This document shows, piece after piece, positions 8,395 to 16,304 of a stretch of 64,000 nt of DNA. The first letter of the stretch is position 1, and the number at the start of each line of letters is the position of its first letter. A model generated the notes under the pieces. The model saw nothing but the letters and a program-made list of their open reading frames with translations. It ran no database searches and was not told the DNA's origin. The position numbers and the translations under genes were made by a program. The stretch comes from Thioclava sp. ES.031. GTDB taxonomy: Bacteria > Pseudomonadota > Alphaproteobacteria > Rhodobacterales > Rhodobacteraceae. The stretch covers positions 3,412,501 through 3,476,500 of the forward strand of contig NZ_PDJO01000001.1 in assembly GCF_002563775.1 (NCBI RefSeq). Direction: 5' to 3'.

Positions 8395-9849
8395 ATGCTC
8401 AAGCTGAACGACCCGAGCCTGCTGGAGACCCGCGCCTATGTGAACGGCGAGTGGATCGAGGGCGCGAAACGCTTCGCCGTGCAGGATCCTGCGACCGGCG
8501 AGACCGTCGCCGAGGTGGCCGATCTCGACGTGGACGCCACGCGCGCCGCGATCGAGGCCGCCCATGTCGCGAAACCGGACTGGGCCGCGCTCACCGGCAA
8601 GGAGCGCGCGGGCTACCTGCGCCGCTTCCACGACCTGATGATGGAAAATCAGGACGACCTCGCCGCGATCCTGACCGCCGAGATGGGCAAGCCGCTGGCC
8701 GAGGCCAAGGGCGAGATCGCCTATGGCGCAAGCTTCCTCGAATGGTTCGCCGAAGAGGCCAAGCGCGTCTATGGCGACGTCATCCCCGGCCACCAGCGCG
8801 ATAAGCGCATCCTCGTGATCCGCCAGCCCGTGGGCGTGGTGGGCTCGATCACGCCGTGGAACTTCCCCAACGCGATGATCGCACGCAAGCTGGCCCCGGC
8901 GTTGGCCGCGGGCTGCACCTTCGTTGGGCGCCCCTCCGAGCTGACGCCGCTCTCGGCCCTCGCGATGGCCGTTCTGGCCGAGCGCGCGGGCATCCCGGCG
9001 GGTGTCTTCAACATCATCCCCGGCGTCGATGCGGCGGGCATGGGCGAAGAGCTTTGCGCCAACCCCAAGGTCGCCAAGATCACCTTCACGGGCTCGACCC
9101 GCGTGGGCAAGATCCTGATGCGCCAAGGGGCGGAGACGGTGAAGAAGATCAGCCTCGAACTCGGCGGCAACGCCCCGTTCCTCGTCTTCGACGATGCCGA
9201 TCTCGATGCGGCGGTCGAAGGCGCGATGATCGCGAAGTTCCGCAATAACGGGCAGACCTGCGTCTGCGCGAACCGGATCTACGTGCAGGCCGGTGTCTAT
9301 GACGCCTTCGCCGAGAAGCTGGTCGCGCGGCTTGCGACCCTGCAGCCGGGCAACGGCTTCGAGCCGGGCGTGACCACCGGGCCGCTCATCAACGCGGACG
9401 CGCTGGCCAAGGTCGAGGCGCATATCTCGGACGCGACCGAAAAGGGCGCGCAGGTCGCTGCGGGCGGGCATCGCTCGAACCTCGGGCGCACCTTCTTCGA
9501 GCCGACGCTGCTGACCGGCGTGACGCAGCAGATGCGGGTCGCGCGCGAGGAGACCTTCGGGCCGCTCGCTCCGCTGATCCGTTTCGAGACCGAGGCCGAG
9601 GCGATCGAGATGGCCAACGCGACCGAGTTCGGGCTGGCGGGCTATTTCTACGCCAACGACCTCGCCCGCGTCTGGCGTGTGGCCGAAGCGATGGAGACCG
9701 GGATCGTCGGCGTGAACACCGGCCTGATCTCGACCGAGGTAGCCCCGTTCGGCGGCATCAAGCAATCCGGTGTCGGCCGCGAAGGCTCGAAATACGGGAT
9801 CGAGGATTTCACCGAGCTGAAATACATGTGCCTCGGCGGGATCGAGTAA
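8395..9849 (+). CDS. gabD: Succinate-semialdehyde dehydrogenase, NAD(P)+
   Basis: A 484-residue aldehyde dehydrogenase that oxidises succinate semialdehyde from GabT to succinate, feeding the TCA cycle. The general base is E255 in SLELGGNAP and the nucleophile is C289 in NNGQTCVCANR; the neighbouring C291 gives the CxC pair seen in redox-sensitive SSADH enzymes. The cofactor-binding site, usually KPxxxTP, reads GRPSELTP, with R179 in place of the usual lysine, which may affect NAD/NADP preference. The start lies one base after the gabT stop, with AAGGAGG in the gabT end. A strong terminator follows. Confidence 0.95.
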   Translation: MLKLNDPSLLETRAYVNGEWIEGAKRFAVQDPATGETVAEVADLDVDATRAAIEAAHVAKPDWAALTGKERAGYLRRFHDLMMENQDDLAAILTAEMGKPLAEAKGEIAYGASFLEWFAEEAKRVYGDVIPGHQRDKRILVIRQPVGVVGSITPWNFPNAMIARKLAPALAAGCTFVGRPSELTPLSALAMAVLAERAGIPAGVFNIIPGVDAAGMGEELCANPKVAKITFTGSTRVGKILMRQGAETVKKISLELGGNAPFLVFDDADLDAAVEGAMIAKFRNNGQTCVCANRIYVQAGVYDAFAEKLVARLATLQPGNGFEPGVTTGPLINADALAKVEAHISDATEKGAQVAAGGHRSNLGRTFFEPTLLTGVTQQMRVAREETFGPLAPLIRFETEAEAIEMANATEFGLAGYFYANDLARVWRVAEAMETGIVGVNTGLISTEVAPFGGIKQSGVGREGSKYGIEDFTELKYMCLGGIE

Positions 9850-9878
9850 GCGCTGAACCTGAGACATCAGGGCGAAAT

Positions 9879-9914
9879 AAAGAAGCGGCGGGCTTTCCCG
9901 CCGCTTCTTTCATT
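9879..9914 (+). terminator. Rho-independent terminator of gabTD
   Basis: A 14-base perfect stem, AAAGAAGCGGCGGG paired with CCCGCCGCTTCTTT, around a CTTT loop, 30 bases after the gabD stop. The symmetric A and T flanks mean it could also act on minus-strand transcripts. Confidence 0.9.
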
Positions 9915-10178
9915 TTCAGAGGCCTGAAGAGCGCCTGCGCCATCGACAGTAGCTGGGCGCGCGGCGGACCGTGGGGTGGCGCCTCAAGACCTCGGGACGC
10001 AGGCGCTTTATGCCTGCCAAGCCCTGTCGCCGCTCGAACGTCTCGGAAGCTGTCCAATGCGCCAGCCCGTCGGGACGGGCCGGCGCGCGCCCTGCGGCTT
10101 CGCCGCGCTCCGGGCGCAGCCGCGCTGCACGACCGTTGGATGGCCTTGGACCGAACCTAGAGAACGGTGCCCCGCCCC
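9915..10178. other. Non-coding gap between gabD terminator and ccmH
   Basis: No conserved frame is apparent. The stretch holds a 10-base inverted repeat, AGCGCCTGCG at 9930-9939 with CGCAGGCGCT at 9998-10007, bracketing a GC-rich 78-base segment, followed by short GC hairpins around 10065-10130. No T-tract that would mark a ccmH terminator is visible. Confidence 0.5.
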
Positions 10179-10655
10179 CTACTCCCCCATCAGCTCATTC
10201 AGCCGCTTGCGCTCGTCCTCGGAGAGATCGGGCTGAGCCGGCCCCTCGGACGCGGCACGGCGCGAGCGGACATAGAAGAACCCGCCGATCAGCGCGACGA
10301 TCAAAGCCCCCGGGCCGAGATACCACAGCAGCAGGTTCGCCCCGCGTTTCTCCGGCTCGAACAGCACATATTCGCCATAGCGGGCAGTGATGTAGTCGAT
10401 CACCTGGCTATTGGTATCGCCCGCCTGCAAGCGCTCGCGCACCAGCAGCCGCAGATCCCGCGACACCTCGGCATTGGAGTCGTCGATATTCTCGCCCTGG
10501 CAGACCGGGCAGCGCAGCACCTTGGAGATTTCGCGCGCCCGCGCCTCCAGCGCCGGATCCTTCAGGATCTCGTCGGGCTGCACCGCAAGCGCAGGCCCGA
10601 TCGAGAGGAGCGCCGAAAGCATCAACGCCAAGGCAAAGAAGGTTTTCCTGAGCAT
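10179..10655 (-). CDS. ccmH: Cytochrome c maturation protein CcmH
   Basis: A 158-residue thioreductant of the haem-ligation complex. An N-terminal signal/membrane segment (MLRKTFFALALMLSALLS) is followed by the catalytic motif LRCPVCQG, and a second membrane helix occupies about residues 105-125 (LLLWYLGPGALIVALIGGFF). It reduces the CXXCH cysteines of apocytochrome c in the periplasm and works with CcmF, encoded three bases upstream. This is the short, single-domain CcmH form. The remaining ccm genes are not in the window. Confidence 0.95.
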   Translation of the reverse strand: MLRKTFFALALMLSALLSIGPALAVQPDEILKDPALEARAREISKVLRCPVCQGENIDDSNAEVSRDLRLLVRERLQAGDTNSQVIDYITARYGEYVLFEPEKRGANLLLWYLGPGALIVALIGGFFYVRSRRAASEGPAQPDLSEDERKRLNELMGE

Positions 10656-10658
10656 CGT

Positions 10659-12626
10659 TTACTCCGCCGGAGACGCTTGCGCCGAGGAAGCACGCGATTT
10701 GCGCGCCCCGGCTGCAACACGGTAGCGGCGATCCGACAGGCTCAGCAGCCCGCCCAACGCCATGATGATCGCGCCCGCCCAGATCCAGTCCGCGAAGGGC
10801 TTGATATAGGTGCGCACCGCGTAGCCACCCTGATCCTGCGGGTCGCCGATCACGAGGTAGATGTCGCGCATCGGCGTGGTGTGGATCGCAGCCTCGGTCG
10901 TCGGCATCCGCTGCACCGGGTAGGTGCGCTTCTCGGGATGCATCGTCGCGATCTTCTTGCCGTCCTTCTCGACCAGCATCGTCGCCATCTGCGTGATATA
11001 GTTCGGCCCTTTCTCCTTGTGCACTTCGCTCAAGGTGATCTGGTAGCCGTCGACGGTGAAGGGCTCGCCGATCTTGGCGACGCGGATATCCTCGATCTGG
11101 CCCGCGGTCAGAAGACCGATACCGATGAAGGTGATGCCGAGGCCCGCATGGGCCGTAGCCTTGCCCCAATCGGCGCGCGGCAGACGGGTCAGGCGCCCGA
11201 AATTGCGCGCCGAACGCTGCCACAGCTCGGTCATGGCCCCGAAGACCAGCCAGCTGCCCAGGAACACCGCGACAAGCGCGAGCAGCGAATTGCCGCTCTC
11301 GACCGCCCAGGCGAGCCCGCCCAGAGCCAGCGCGAGCACGAAGGCCGGGATCAGCGGCTTCACCACGCGACCGAGACGCGCACGTTTCCACGGCATCATC
11401 GCGCCGATCGGCAGGATCAGGGCGAGGATCACCATGAACGGGGTGAAAGCCTGATCGAAGAACGGCGCGCCGACAGACAGCTTGCGGCCGAAGAACATCT
11501 CCGCGACCAGCGGCCAGACCGTGCCCACGAAGACCACCAGCGCCGCGACCGCCAGCAGGATGTTGTTGATCACAAGCGCGGTTTCCCGCGAGAGCATCGA
11601 GAACACGCCCTTGGCCTGCATCGAGGTGGCTCGGAACGCATAGAGCGTCAGCGCCCCGCCCACGAAGAGCGCGAGAATGCCGAGGATGAAGATGCCGCGC
11701 TGCGGGTCGGAAGCGAAGCTATGCACCGAGGTGATCACGCCCGAACGCACGATGAAAGTGCCGATCAGCGAGAAACCGAAGGCCATGATCGACAGAAGGA
11801 TGGTCCACGACTTCAGCGCCTCGCGCTTCTCGACCACGATGGCCGAGTGCAGCAGCGCGGCGGCCAGAAGCCACGGCATGAAGGAGGCGTTCTCCACCGG
11901 GTCCCAGAACCAGAAACCGCCCCAGCCAAGCTCGTAATAGGCCCACCACGAGCCCAGCGCGATGCCGATGGTCAGGAAGATCCAGGCCGCCAGCGTCCAC
12001 GGGCGCACCCAGCGTGCCCAGGTCGCATCGACCCGGCCCTCGATCAGCGCCGCCACCGCGAAGGAGAACGACATCGAGAGACCGACATAGCCTAGATAGA
12101 GGAAGGGCGGGTGGAAAGCCAAGCCCGGGTCCTGCAGGAGCGGGTTCATCCCCTCGCCGTTGAACGGCGGCTCTGCGAGACGCAGGAACGGGTTGGAGGT
12201 GAAGATGATGAAGCCGAGGAAGGCCACGCCGATCCAGGCCTGAACGCTCAGCACGCGGGCGCGCAGCCGCGGCGGCAAAGCGCCACCGAACACAGCCGCC
12301 GCCGCCCCGAAGAGCGACAGGATCAACACCCACAGAAGCATCGAGCCTTCGTGATTCCCCCACACGCCGGTGATCTTGTAGAGCATCGGCTTGTCGGTAT
12401 GGGAATTCGCCCAAACCAGCTTCAGCGAGAAGTCCGATACGACGAAGGCGTGGGTCAGCGCCGCGAAGCTCACCGCGATGAGCAGAAACTGCGCTGTCGC
12501 TGCGGGTTCGCCCACTGCCATCCAGCCGCGCCAGCCTTTTTGCGCGCCGACGATGGGCACGATGGCCTGCACGATGGCCACCGCAAAGGCGAGAATCAGG
12601 GCAAAATGCCCGAGTTCGTTGATCAT
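10659..12626 (-). CDS. ccmF: Haem lyase CcmF
   Basis: A 655-residue polytopic inner-membrane protein that ligates haem to apocytochrome c. It has the tryptophan-rich haem-handling motif WGGFWFWDPVENASFMPWL and the conserved segments GVWGNHEGSMLLW and FHPPFLYLGYVG. The ATG at 12626 was chosen because AGGAGGAGTCCC precedes it and the protein then starts at its first membrane helix (MINELGHFALILAFAVA). ccmH follows after three bases, so the haem-lyase module is co-transcribed. Confidence 0.96.
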   Translation of the reverse strand: MINELGHFALILAFAVAIVQAIVPIVGAQKGWRGWMAVGEPAATAQFLLIAVSFAALTHAFVVSDFSLKLVWANSHTDKPMLYKITGVWGNHEGSMLLWVLILSLFGAAAAVFGGALPPRLRARVLSVQAWIGVAFLGFIIFTSNPFLRLAEPPFNGEGMNPLLQDPGLAFHPPFLYLGYVGLSMSFSFAVAALIEGRVDATWARWVRPWTLAAWIFLTIGIALGSWWAYYELGWGGFWFWDPVENASFMPWLLAAALLHSAIVVEKREALKSWTILLSIMAFGFSLIGTFIVRSGVITSVHSFASDPQRGIFILGILALFVGGALTLYAFRATSMQAKGVFSMLSRETALVINNILLAVAALVVFVGTVWPLVAEMFFGRKLSVGAPFFDQAFTPFMVILALILPIGAMMPWKRARLGRVVKPLIPAFVLALALGGLAWAVESGNSLLALVAVFLGSWLVFGAMTELWQRSARNFGRLTRLPRADWGKATAHAGLGITFIGIGLLTAGQIEDIRVAKIGEPFTVDGYQITLSEVHKEKGPNYITQMATMLVEKDGKKIATMHPEKRTYPVQRMPTTEAAIHTTPMRDIYLVIGDPQDQGGYAVRTYIKPFADWIWAGAIIMALGGLLSLSDRRYRVAAGARKSRASSAQASPAE

Positions 12627-12793
12627 GGGACTCCTCCTGTCGCGGGGCGAGAGCATAGAGATATACGGCCTTCGGGCCAAGGAGGATGCGCGCCGATGTC
12701 GCAACTTTCCGACAGTCACTCACGGGGGCGTGAATGGCACAGCCCATTCTCAAGGTCTAAGCAAGGCCCGTGAGACCAGAAGGGATGCTGAAA

Positions 12794-13201
12794 ATGCGTG
12801 CGATCGTGATCGGGCCGCTGCTGGCCTTGGGGCTTGTGGCAGGATGCCAGTCGGAGCCGGGCGACCCTCTCGAGGCGATTGCCCCGAACGCGATCTGGGA
12901 AGTCGTCTCGATCGACGGCAAGCCCCTGCCCGACGGCGTCGAAGTCACCCTGACCCATCCCGAAAAGGGCCTTATCGCGGGCAAGGCGGGCTGCAATCAC
13001 TATAACGGCCGGATCTCGGAGAAGGATGGCCGGGTGCGCGTCGGCGAGCTGGCCGGAACGCGCATGATGTGCCCCGAGCCCGCAATGGGGGTCGAGAAGG
13101 CCTTCCACTCGGCCATGGCCCGCGTCGATACGGTGAAACTGTCGCAGGACCGGCTGGAGCTGATCTCGCAGGGCGACACGGTGATCGAAGCCACGCAATA
13201 A
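12794..13201 (+). CDS. META-domain lipoprotein
   Basis: A 135-residue lipoprotein: signal peptide MRAIVIGPLLALGLVAGC with lipobox LVAGC, then an HslJ/META-like domain (IWEVVSIDGKPLPDG, GKAGCNHYNGRI, GTRMMCPEPAMGVEKAF), including the paired cysteines typical of the family. META/HslJ proteins are envelope proteins linked to stress or motility in other bacteria; the role here is unknown. The start at 12794 gives the best spacing from AAGGG; an in-frame ATG nine bases upstream is possible. It is divergent from ccmF, with about 170 bases between the starts. Confidence 0.82.
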   Translation: MRAIVIGPLLALGLVAGCQSEPGDPLEAIAPNAIWEVVSIDGKPLPDGVEVTLTHPEKGLIAGKAGCNHYNGRISEKDGRVRVGELAGTRMMCPEPAMGVEKAFHSAMARVDTVKLSQDRLELISQGDTVIEATQ

Positions 13202-13241
13202 GCGCCTTGACCGGCGGTGCGGGGCGTGGCCCTCTCGGGCG

Positions 13242-13970
13242 ATGTTCCCGATCCGCGATCACAACCCCTCTTACAGCACCCCGTGGGTCACATGGACCCT
13301 GATCGCGATCAATATCGTGGTCTATGTGATGACCGCGCCCTGGGGCGGCGATATGCGCGAACTCTGGCTCGACAACGCGCTCTGGCCCGCCGCGATCACG
13401 CATGGCGTCGCGTGGCACGGGCTTTTCACCCATATGTTCCTGCATGCGGGCATCCTGCATCTGGCGGGGAACATGCTGTTTCTCTGGGTCTTCGGCGACA
13501 ATCTCGAAGACCGGATGGGGCGTGGCCTCTTCCTGATCTTCTATCTCGCCTGCGGGCTGGCCGCCGCTTTCGCGCAGATCGCCGCGAACCCGAATGCGAC
13601 CGTGCCGATGGTGGGCGCCTCGGGGGCGATTGCAGGTGTGATGGGGGGATATCTGCTGCTCTATCCGAAAGCGCGGATCGACGTGCTGTTCTACTTCCTC
13701 GTCTTCTTCAAGATCTGGGCCACGCCTGCCTGGCTGGTTCTCGGTCTCTGGTTCGTGATTCAGCTGTTCAATGAAGTCACTAGCGGCACGGCAGGCGGGG
13801 TGGCACATATGGCCCATATCGGCGGTTTCGTGGCGGGCGCGCTTCTGACGCTGCCGCTGTGGTATCGCCTTGGCGGGCCGCTCTTCTGGCGTCTCACCCA
13901 TGGCCACCCGCCCTTCCCCGAGGCGCGCGAGCGCCAGACAAATATTCCCACAGTCACACGGAGACGCTGA
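13242..13970 (+). CDS. Rhomboid-family intramembrane serine protease
   Basis: A 242-residue protein with six or seven predicted membrane helices. The catalytic dyad is visible: the serine in VGASGAIAGVMGGY and the histidine in AHMAHIGGFVAGA. The L1-loop/TM2 motif HMFLHAGILHLAGNMLFLWVFG is also present. Rhomboids cut transmembrane substrates within the inner membrane; the substrate here is unknown. Its TGA shares one base with the ATG of the GFA-family gene (TGATG), so the two are translationally coupled. Confidence 0.93.
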   Translation: MFPIRDHNPSYSTPWVTWTLIAINIVVYVMTAPWGGDMRELWLDNALWPAAITHGVAWHGLFTHMFLHAGILHLAGNMLFLWVFGDNLEDRMGRGLFLIFYLACGLAAAFAQIAANPNATVPMVGASGAIAGVMGGYLLLYPKARIDVLFYFLVFFKIWATPAWLVLGLWFVIQLFNEVTSGTAGGVAHMAHIGGFVAGALLTLPLWYRLGGPLFWRLTHGHPPFPEARERQTNIPTVTRRR

Positions 13971-14356
13971 TGCTGCCCGAGATTCAATCGCCCCACCGCC
14001 TGACCTGCCATTGCGGCGCGGTGGAGATGGAGGTGACGCTCTCCGACGGGCTGAACACCAAGCGACGCTGCGATTGCTCTTTCTGCCGTCGGCGCGGCGC
14101 GGTGGCGGTCTCGGCCCCGCTCTCGGGCATCCGTATCGTGAAGGGCGAGGACAACCTGACGCTCTACCAATTCGGCACGATGACCGCGAAGCATTACTTC
14201 TGCAAAACCTGCGGCATCTACACCCATCACCAGCGCCGCTCGAACCCGAACCAATACGGCGTGAATGCCGCCTGTCTGGAAGGGGTGAACCCGCGCGATC
14301 TGGACCCGGTGCCGTGGAATGACGGCGTCAATCACCCGACCGATCGCGCCGACTGA
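13970..14356 (+). CDS. GFA-family (CENP-V/GFA) zinc protein
   Basis: A 128-residue protein of the glutathione-dependent formaldehyde-activating enzyme family. Zinc-ligand cysteines occur as LTCHCGAVE, RRCDCSFCRRRG and YFCKTCGIYTHH, matching the two zinc sites of the fold. Most family members have no tested formaldehyde activity, so only the fold is assigned. It is coupled to the rhomboid gene, and its 3' end overlaps the convergent GMC oxidoreductase gene by 25 bases. Confidence 0.9.
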   Translation: MLPEIQSPHRLTCHCGAVEMEVTLSDGLNTKRRCDCSFCRRRGAVAVSAPLSGIRIVKGEDNLTLYQFGTMTAKHYFCKTCGIYTHHQRRSNPNQYGVNAACLEGVNPRDLDPVPWNDGVNHPTDRAD

Positions 14357-15954
14357 TCCGCTCGAATGAACGCGGCCGCGCGCTCGGCGATCATGATCGT
14401 CGGCGCATTGGTATTGCCCGAAATCAGCCGCGGCATCACCGAGGCATCGACAACGCGCAGCCCGTCGATCCCACGCAGCCGCAGCTGAGGATCGACCACC
14501 GACATGTCGCCCTGCCCCATCGCGCAAGTGCCGACCGGATGGTAGATCGTATCGGCCCGCGCCCGGATATCGGCCAGCAGCCCCTCATCCGTCCCGTCAT
14601 GCGGATAGAACCTGCGCCCCCGCCACGGGCGAAGCGGCTCCGCCTCGGCGATCCGGTCCAGAAGCCGCGCGCCCTTCAGCAGCAGCTCAGCATCGCGCGG
14701 ATCGGACAGGTAGTCCGGGTCGATCAAGGGCGCCGCGCGCGGATCGTTGGACGCCAGCCGCAGCGTCCCGCGTGACTGAGGCCGCAGCGGACAGATATGA
14801 GCGGACCAGCCATCGGCCAGATGCGGTTTGCGCATATGCTGATCGACGATGCCCACGACGAAATGGATTTGCAGATCGGGCCGGGAGAGGCTCGGATCGC
14901 TCCGCAGGAAGGCTCCACCCTCGGCCATGGGCGAGGCGAACAGCCCCTCGCCATGCTTGCGCCACGCGCCCGCCGCCCGCGCCAGCCGCATCAGCCCGCG
15001 CGGGTTCAGCCCCACCACGTCCCGCCGGGGCGAAGTGTAGCTGATGACGTAATCGAGATGATCCTGCAGGTTCGTCCCCACGCCCGGCAGATCGAGACGC
15101 GGTTCGATCCCGACCTCGCGCAGATGATCCGCAGGCCCGATCCCTGACAGCATCAGCAGCTGCGGTGAGCCGAACGCCCCCGCCGAGACGATCACCTCGC
15201 GCGCCGCCTCGATCTTCATCCGCTTGCGGCCTTGCCGGACGATTGCCCCCGTCGCGCGCCCGTCCGCGATCTCGATCTTTTCGGCGCGCGCGCGGGTCAG
15301 CACGGTCAGATTGGGCCGCGCCATCACCGGATGCAGATAGGCTGCCGCCGCCGAGCAGCGTTCGCCCTTGCGCGGACCGTCCCAGAACTGCGTGACCTGA
15401 TAGAGCCCCGCCCCCTCCTGCCGCGGCCCGTTGAAATCCTCGTTCGGCGGGCATTGCACGGCCGCGCAGGCCTCGATGAAAGCGCGGCTGATCGCCCGTG
15501 GCCGCCGCTGGTCGCCGACCTGCAACGGTCCCGCCGCGCCATGCCAGTCCGACGCCCCACGGGCATTGCGCTCGGAGGCGAGGAACCACGGCTTCACAGT
15601 CTCCCAGTCCCAGCCCTCGGCGCCCGCCTCGGCCCAGCCGTCGTAATCCTCTGGCTGGCCGCGCGCATAGAGCATCGCGTTGATCGCCGACGACCCGCCC
15701 AGCCCCCGGCCCCGCGGCTGGAACCCGCGCCGCCCGTTCAACCCCGGCTGCGGCACGGTGCTCAGCGCCCAGTTGTGGATCGGCGGTCGCCCCGCGACCA
15801 TCGTGGCGACCAGCGCAGGCGCACGCACGAAGATGTCGCGCGCCTCGCGGCCCGCCTCGACGAGACAGACGGTCACGGTCGGGTCCTCCGACAGCCGCGC
15901 CGCCAGCACCGACCCCGCCGAGCCGCCGCCCAGAATGAGATAATCGAAACGCAA
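14332..15954 (-). CDS. GMC-family FAD-dependent oxidoreductase (choline dehydrogenase-like)
   Basis: A 540-residue flavoenzyme. The N-terminal dinucleotide-binding motif is YLILGGGSAGSVLAARLSE; GMC signature 1 is around GRGLGGSSAINAMLYARGQ and signature 2 around GAFGSPQLLMLSGIGP. The catalytic histidine is in IYHPVGTCAMG and the second active-site residue in SGNTNAPTIMIAER. Such enzymes oxidise alcohols (choline, polyethylene glycol, aliphatic alcohols); no betaine genes are adjacent, so the substrate is open. The start is a TTG at 15954 supported by GGAGGAG five bases upstream. Confidence 0.92.
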   Translation of the reverse strand: MRFDYLILGGGSAGSVLAARLSEDPTVTVCLVEAGREARDIFVRAPALVATMVAGRPPIHNWALSTVPQPGLNGRRGFQPRGRGLGGSSAINAMLYARGQPEDYDGWAEAGAEGWDWETVKPWFLASERNARGASDWHGAAGPLQVGDQRRPRAISRAFIEACAAVQCPPNEDFNGPRQEGAGLYQVTQFWDGPRKGERCSAAAAYLHPVMARPNLTVLTRARAEKIEIADGRATGAIVRQGRKRMKIEAAREVIVSAGAFGSPQLLMLSGIGPADHLREVGIEPRLDLPGVGTNLQDHLDYVISYTSPRRDVVGLNPRGLMRLARAAGAWRKHGEGLFASPMAEGGAFLRSDPSLSRPDLQIHFVVGIVDQHMRKPHLADGWSAHICPLRPQSRGTLRLASNDPRAAPLIDPDYLSDPRDAELLLKGARLLDRIAEAEPLRPWRGRRFYPHDGTDEGLLADIRARADTIYHPVGTCAMGQGDMSVVDPQLRLRGIDGLRVVDASVMPRLISGNTNAPTIMIAERAAAFIRADQSARSVG

Positions 15955-16245
15955 GGGCTCCTCCTTCCCTCGTTCGCGAAAAGCCTAACGGGTTTCGGAA
16001 GATAGGGAAGGATTACGCTGGGTCGGATAGCATAGGGCCGCGCCCGAGCCTCGGGTGGGCGCTGTGCGAGATAGGTGGCTTGGCGGTTTATCTGAGAAGC
16101 CCGGAAGACATACGGTCTCACGATGCCATCGCCAATGCGCCCTCCCGTGGGGAGGCTCGGGCGCGGCCCGGGCTGGTCGCCCGTGCCAGAGTGAATACCC
16201 GGATCAGCCGCGAAGCGGCCCGGGCAGCGCCCGCCCTCCGCTGCA
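15955..16245. other. Non-coding stretch with large inverted repeat
   Basis: This gap between the GMC gene start and the pheT terminator has no credible gene. Its main content is the inverted repeat at 16035-16169. The promoter of the GMC gene must lie near 15960-16030, but no convincing -35/-10 pair is seen. Confidence 0.5.
16035..16169. repeat. Large imperfect inverted repeat with 18-base perfect outer arms
   Basis: GGGCCGCGCCCGAGCCTC at 16035-16052 is the exact reverse complement of 16152-16169. Internal to the arms, GGGTGGGCGC and its partner continue the symmetry with a few insertions, so the 135-base element could fold into a long hairpin. There is no T-tract and no terminal target duplication is evident. 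A degenerate palindromic element or a processed mRNA structure are both possible. Confidence 0.6.
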
Positions 16246-16280
16246 CACAAAAGAAAACGCCCGGTCTCTCCGACCGGGCG
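16246..16280 (-). terminator. Rho-independent terminator of pheT
   Basis: On the minus strand, CGCCCGGTC and GACCGGGCG form a nine-base stem with a five-base loop, followed by TTTTCTTTT. It begins 24 bases after the pheT stop. Confidence 0.92.
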
Positions 16281-16304
16281 CTCCAAACTCTCTCGCGGGC
16301 AACC

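Noticed and set aside
10167..12095. A 642-codon open frame on the plus strand opposite ccmF/ccmH
   Set aside because: It is antisense to clearly conserved ccm genes and its product is an Arg/His/Gln-rich sequence typical of the antisense frame of GC-rich genes.
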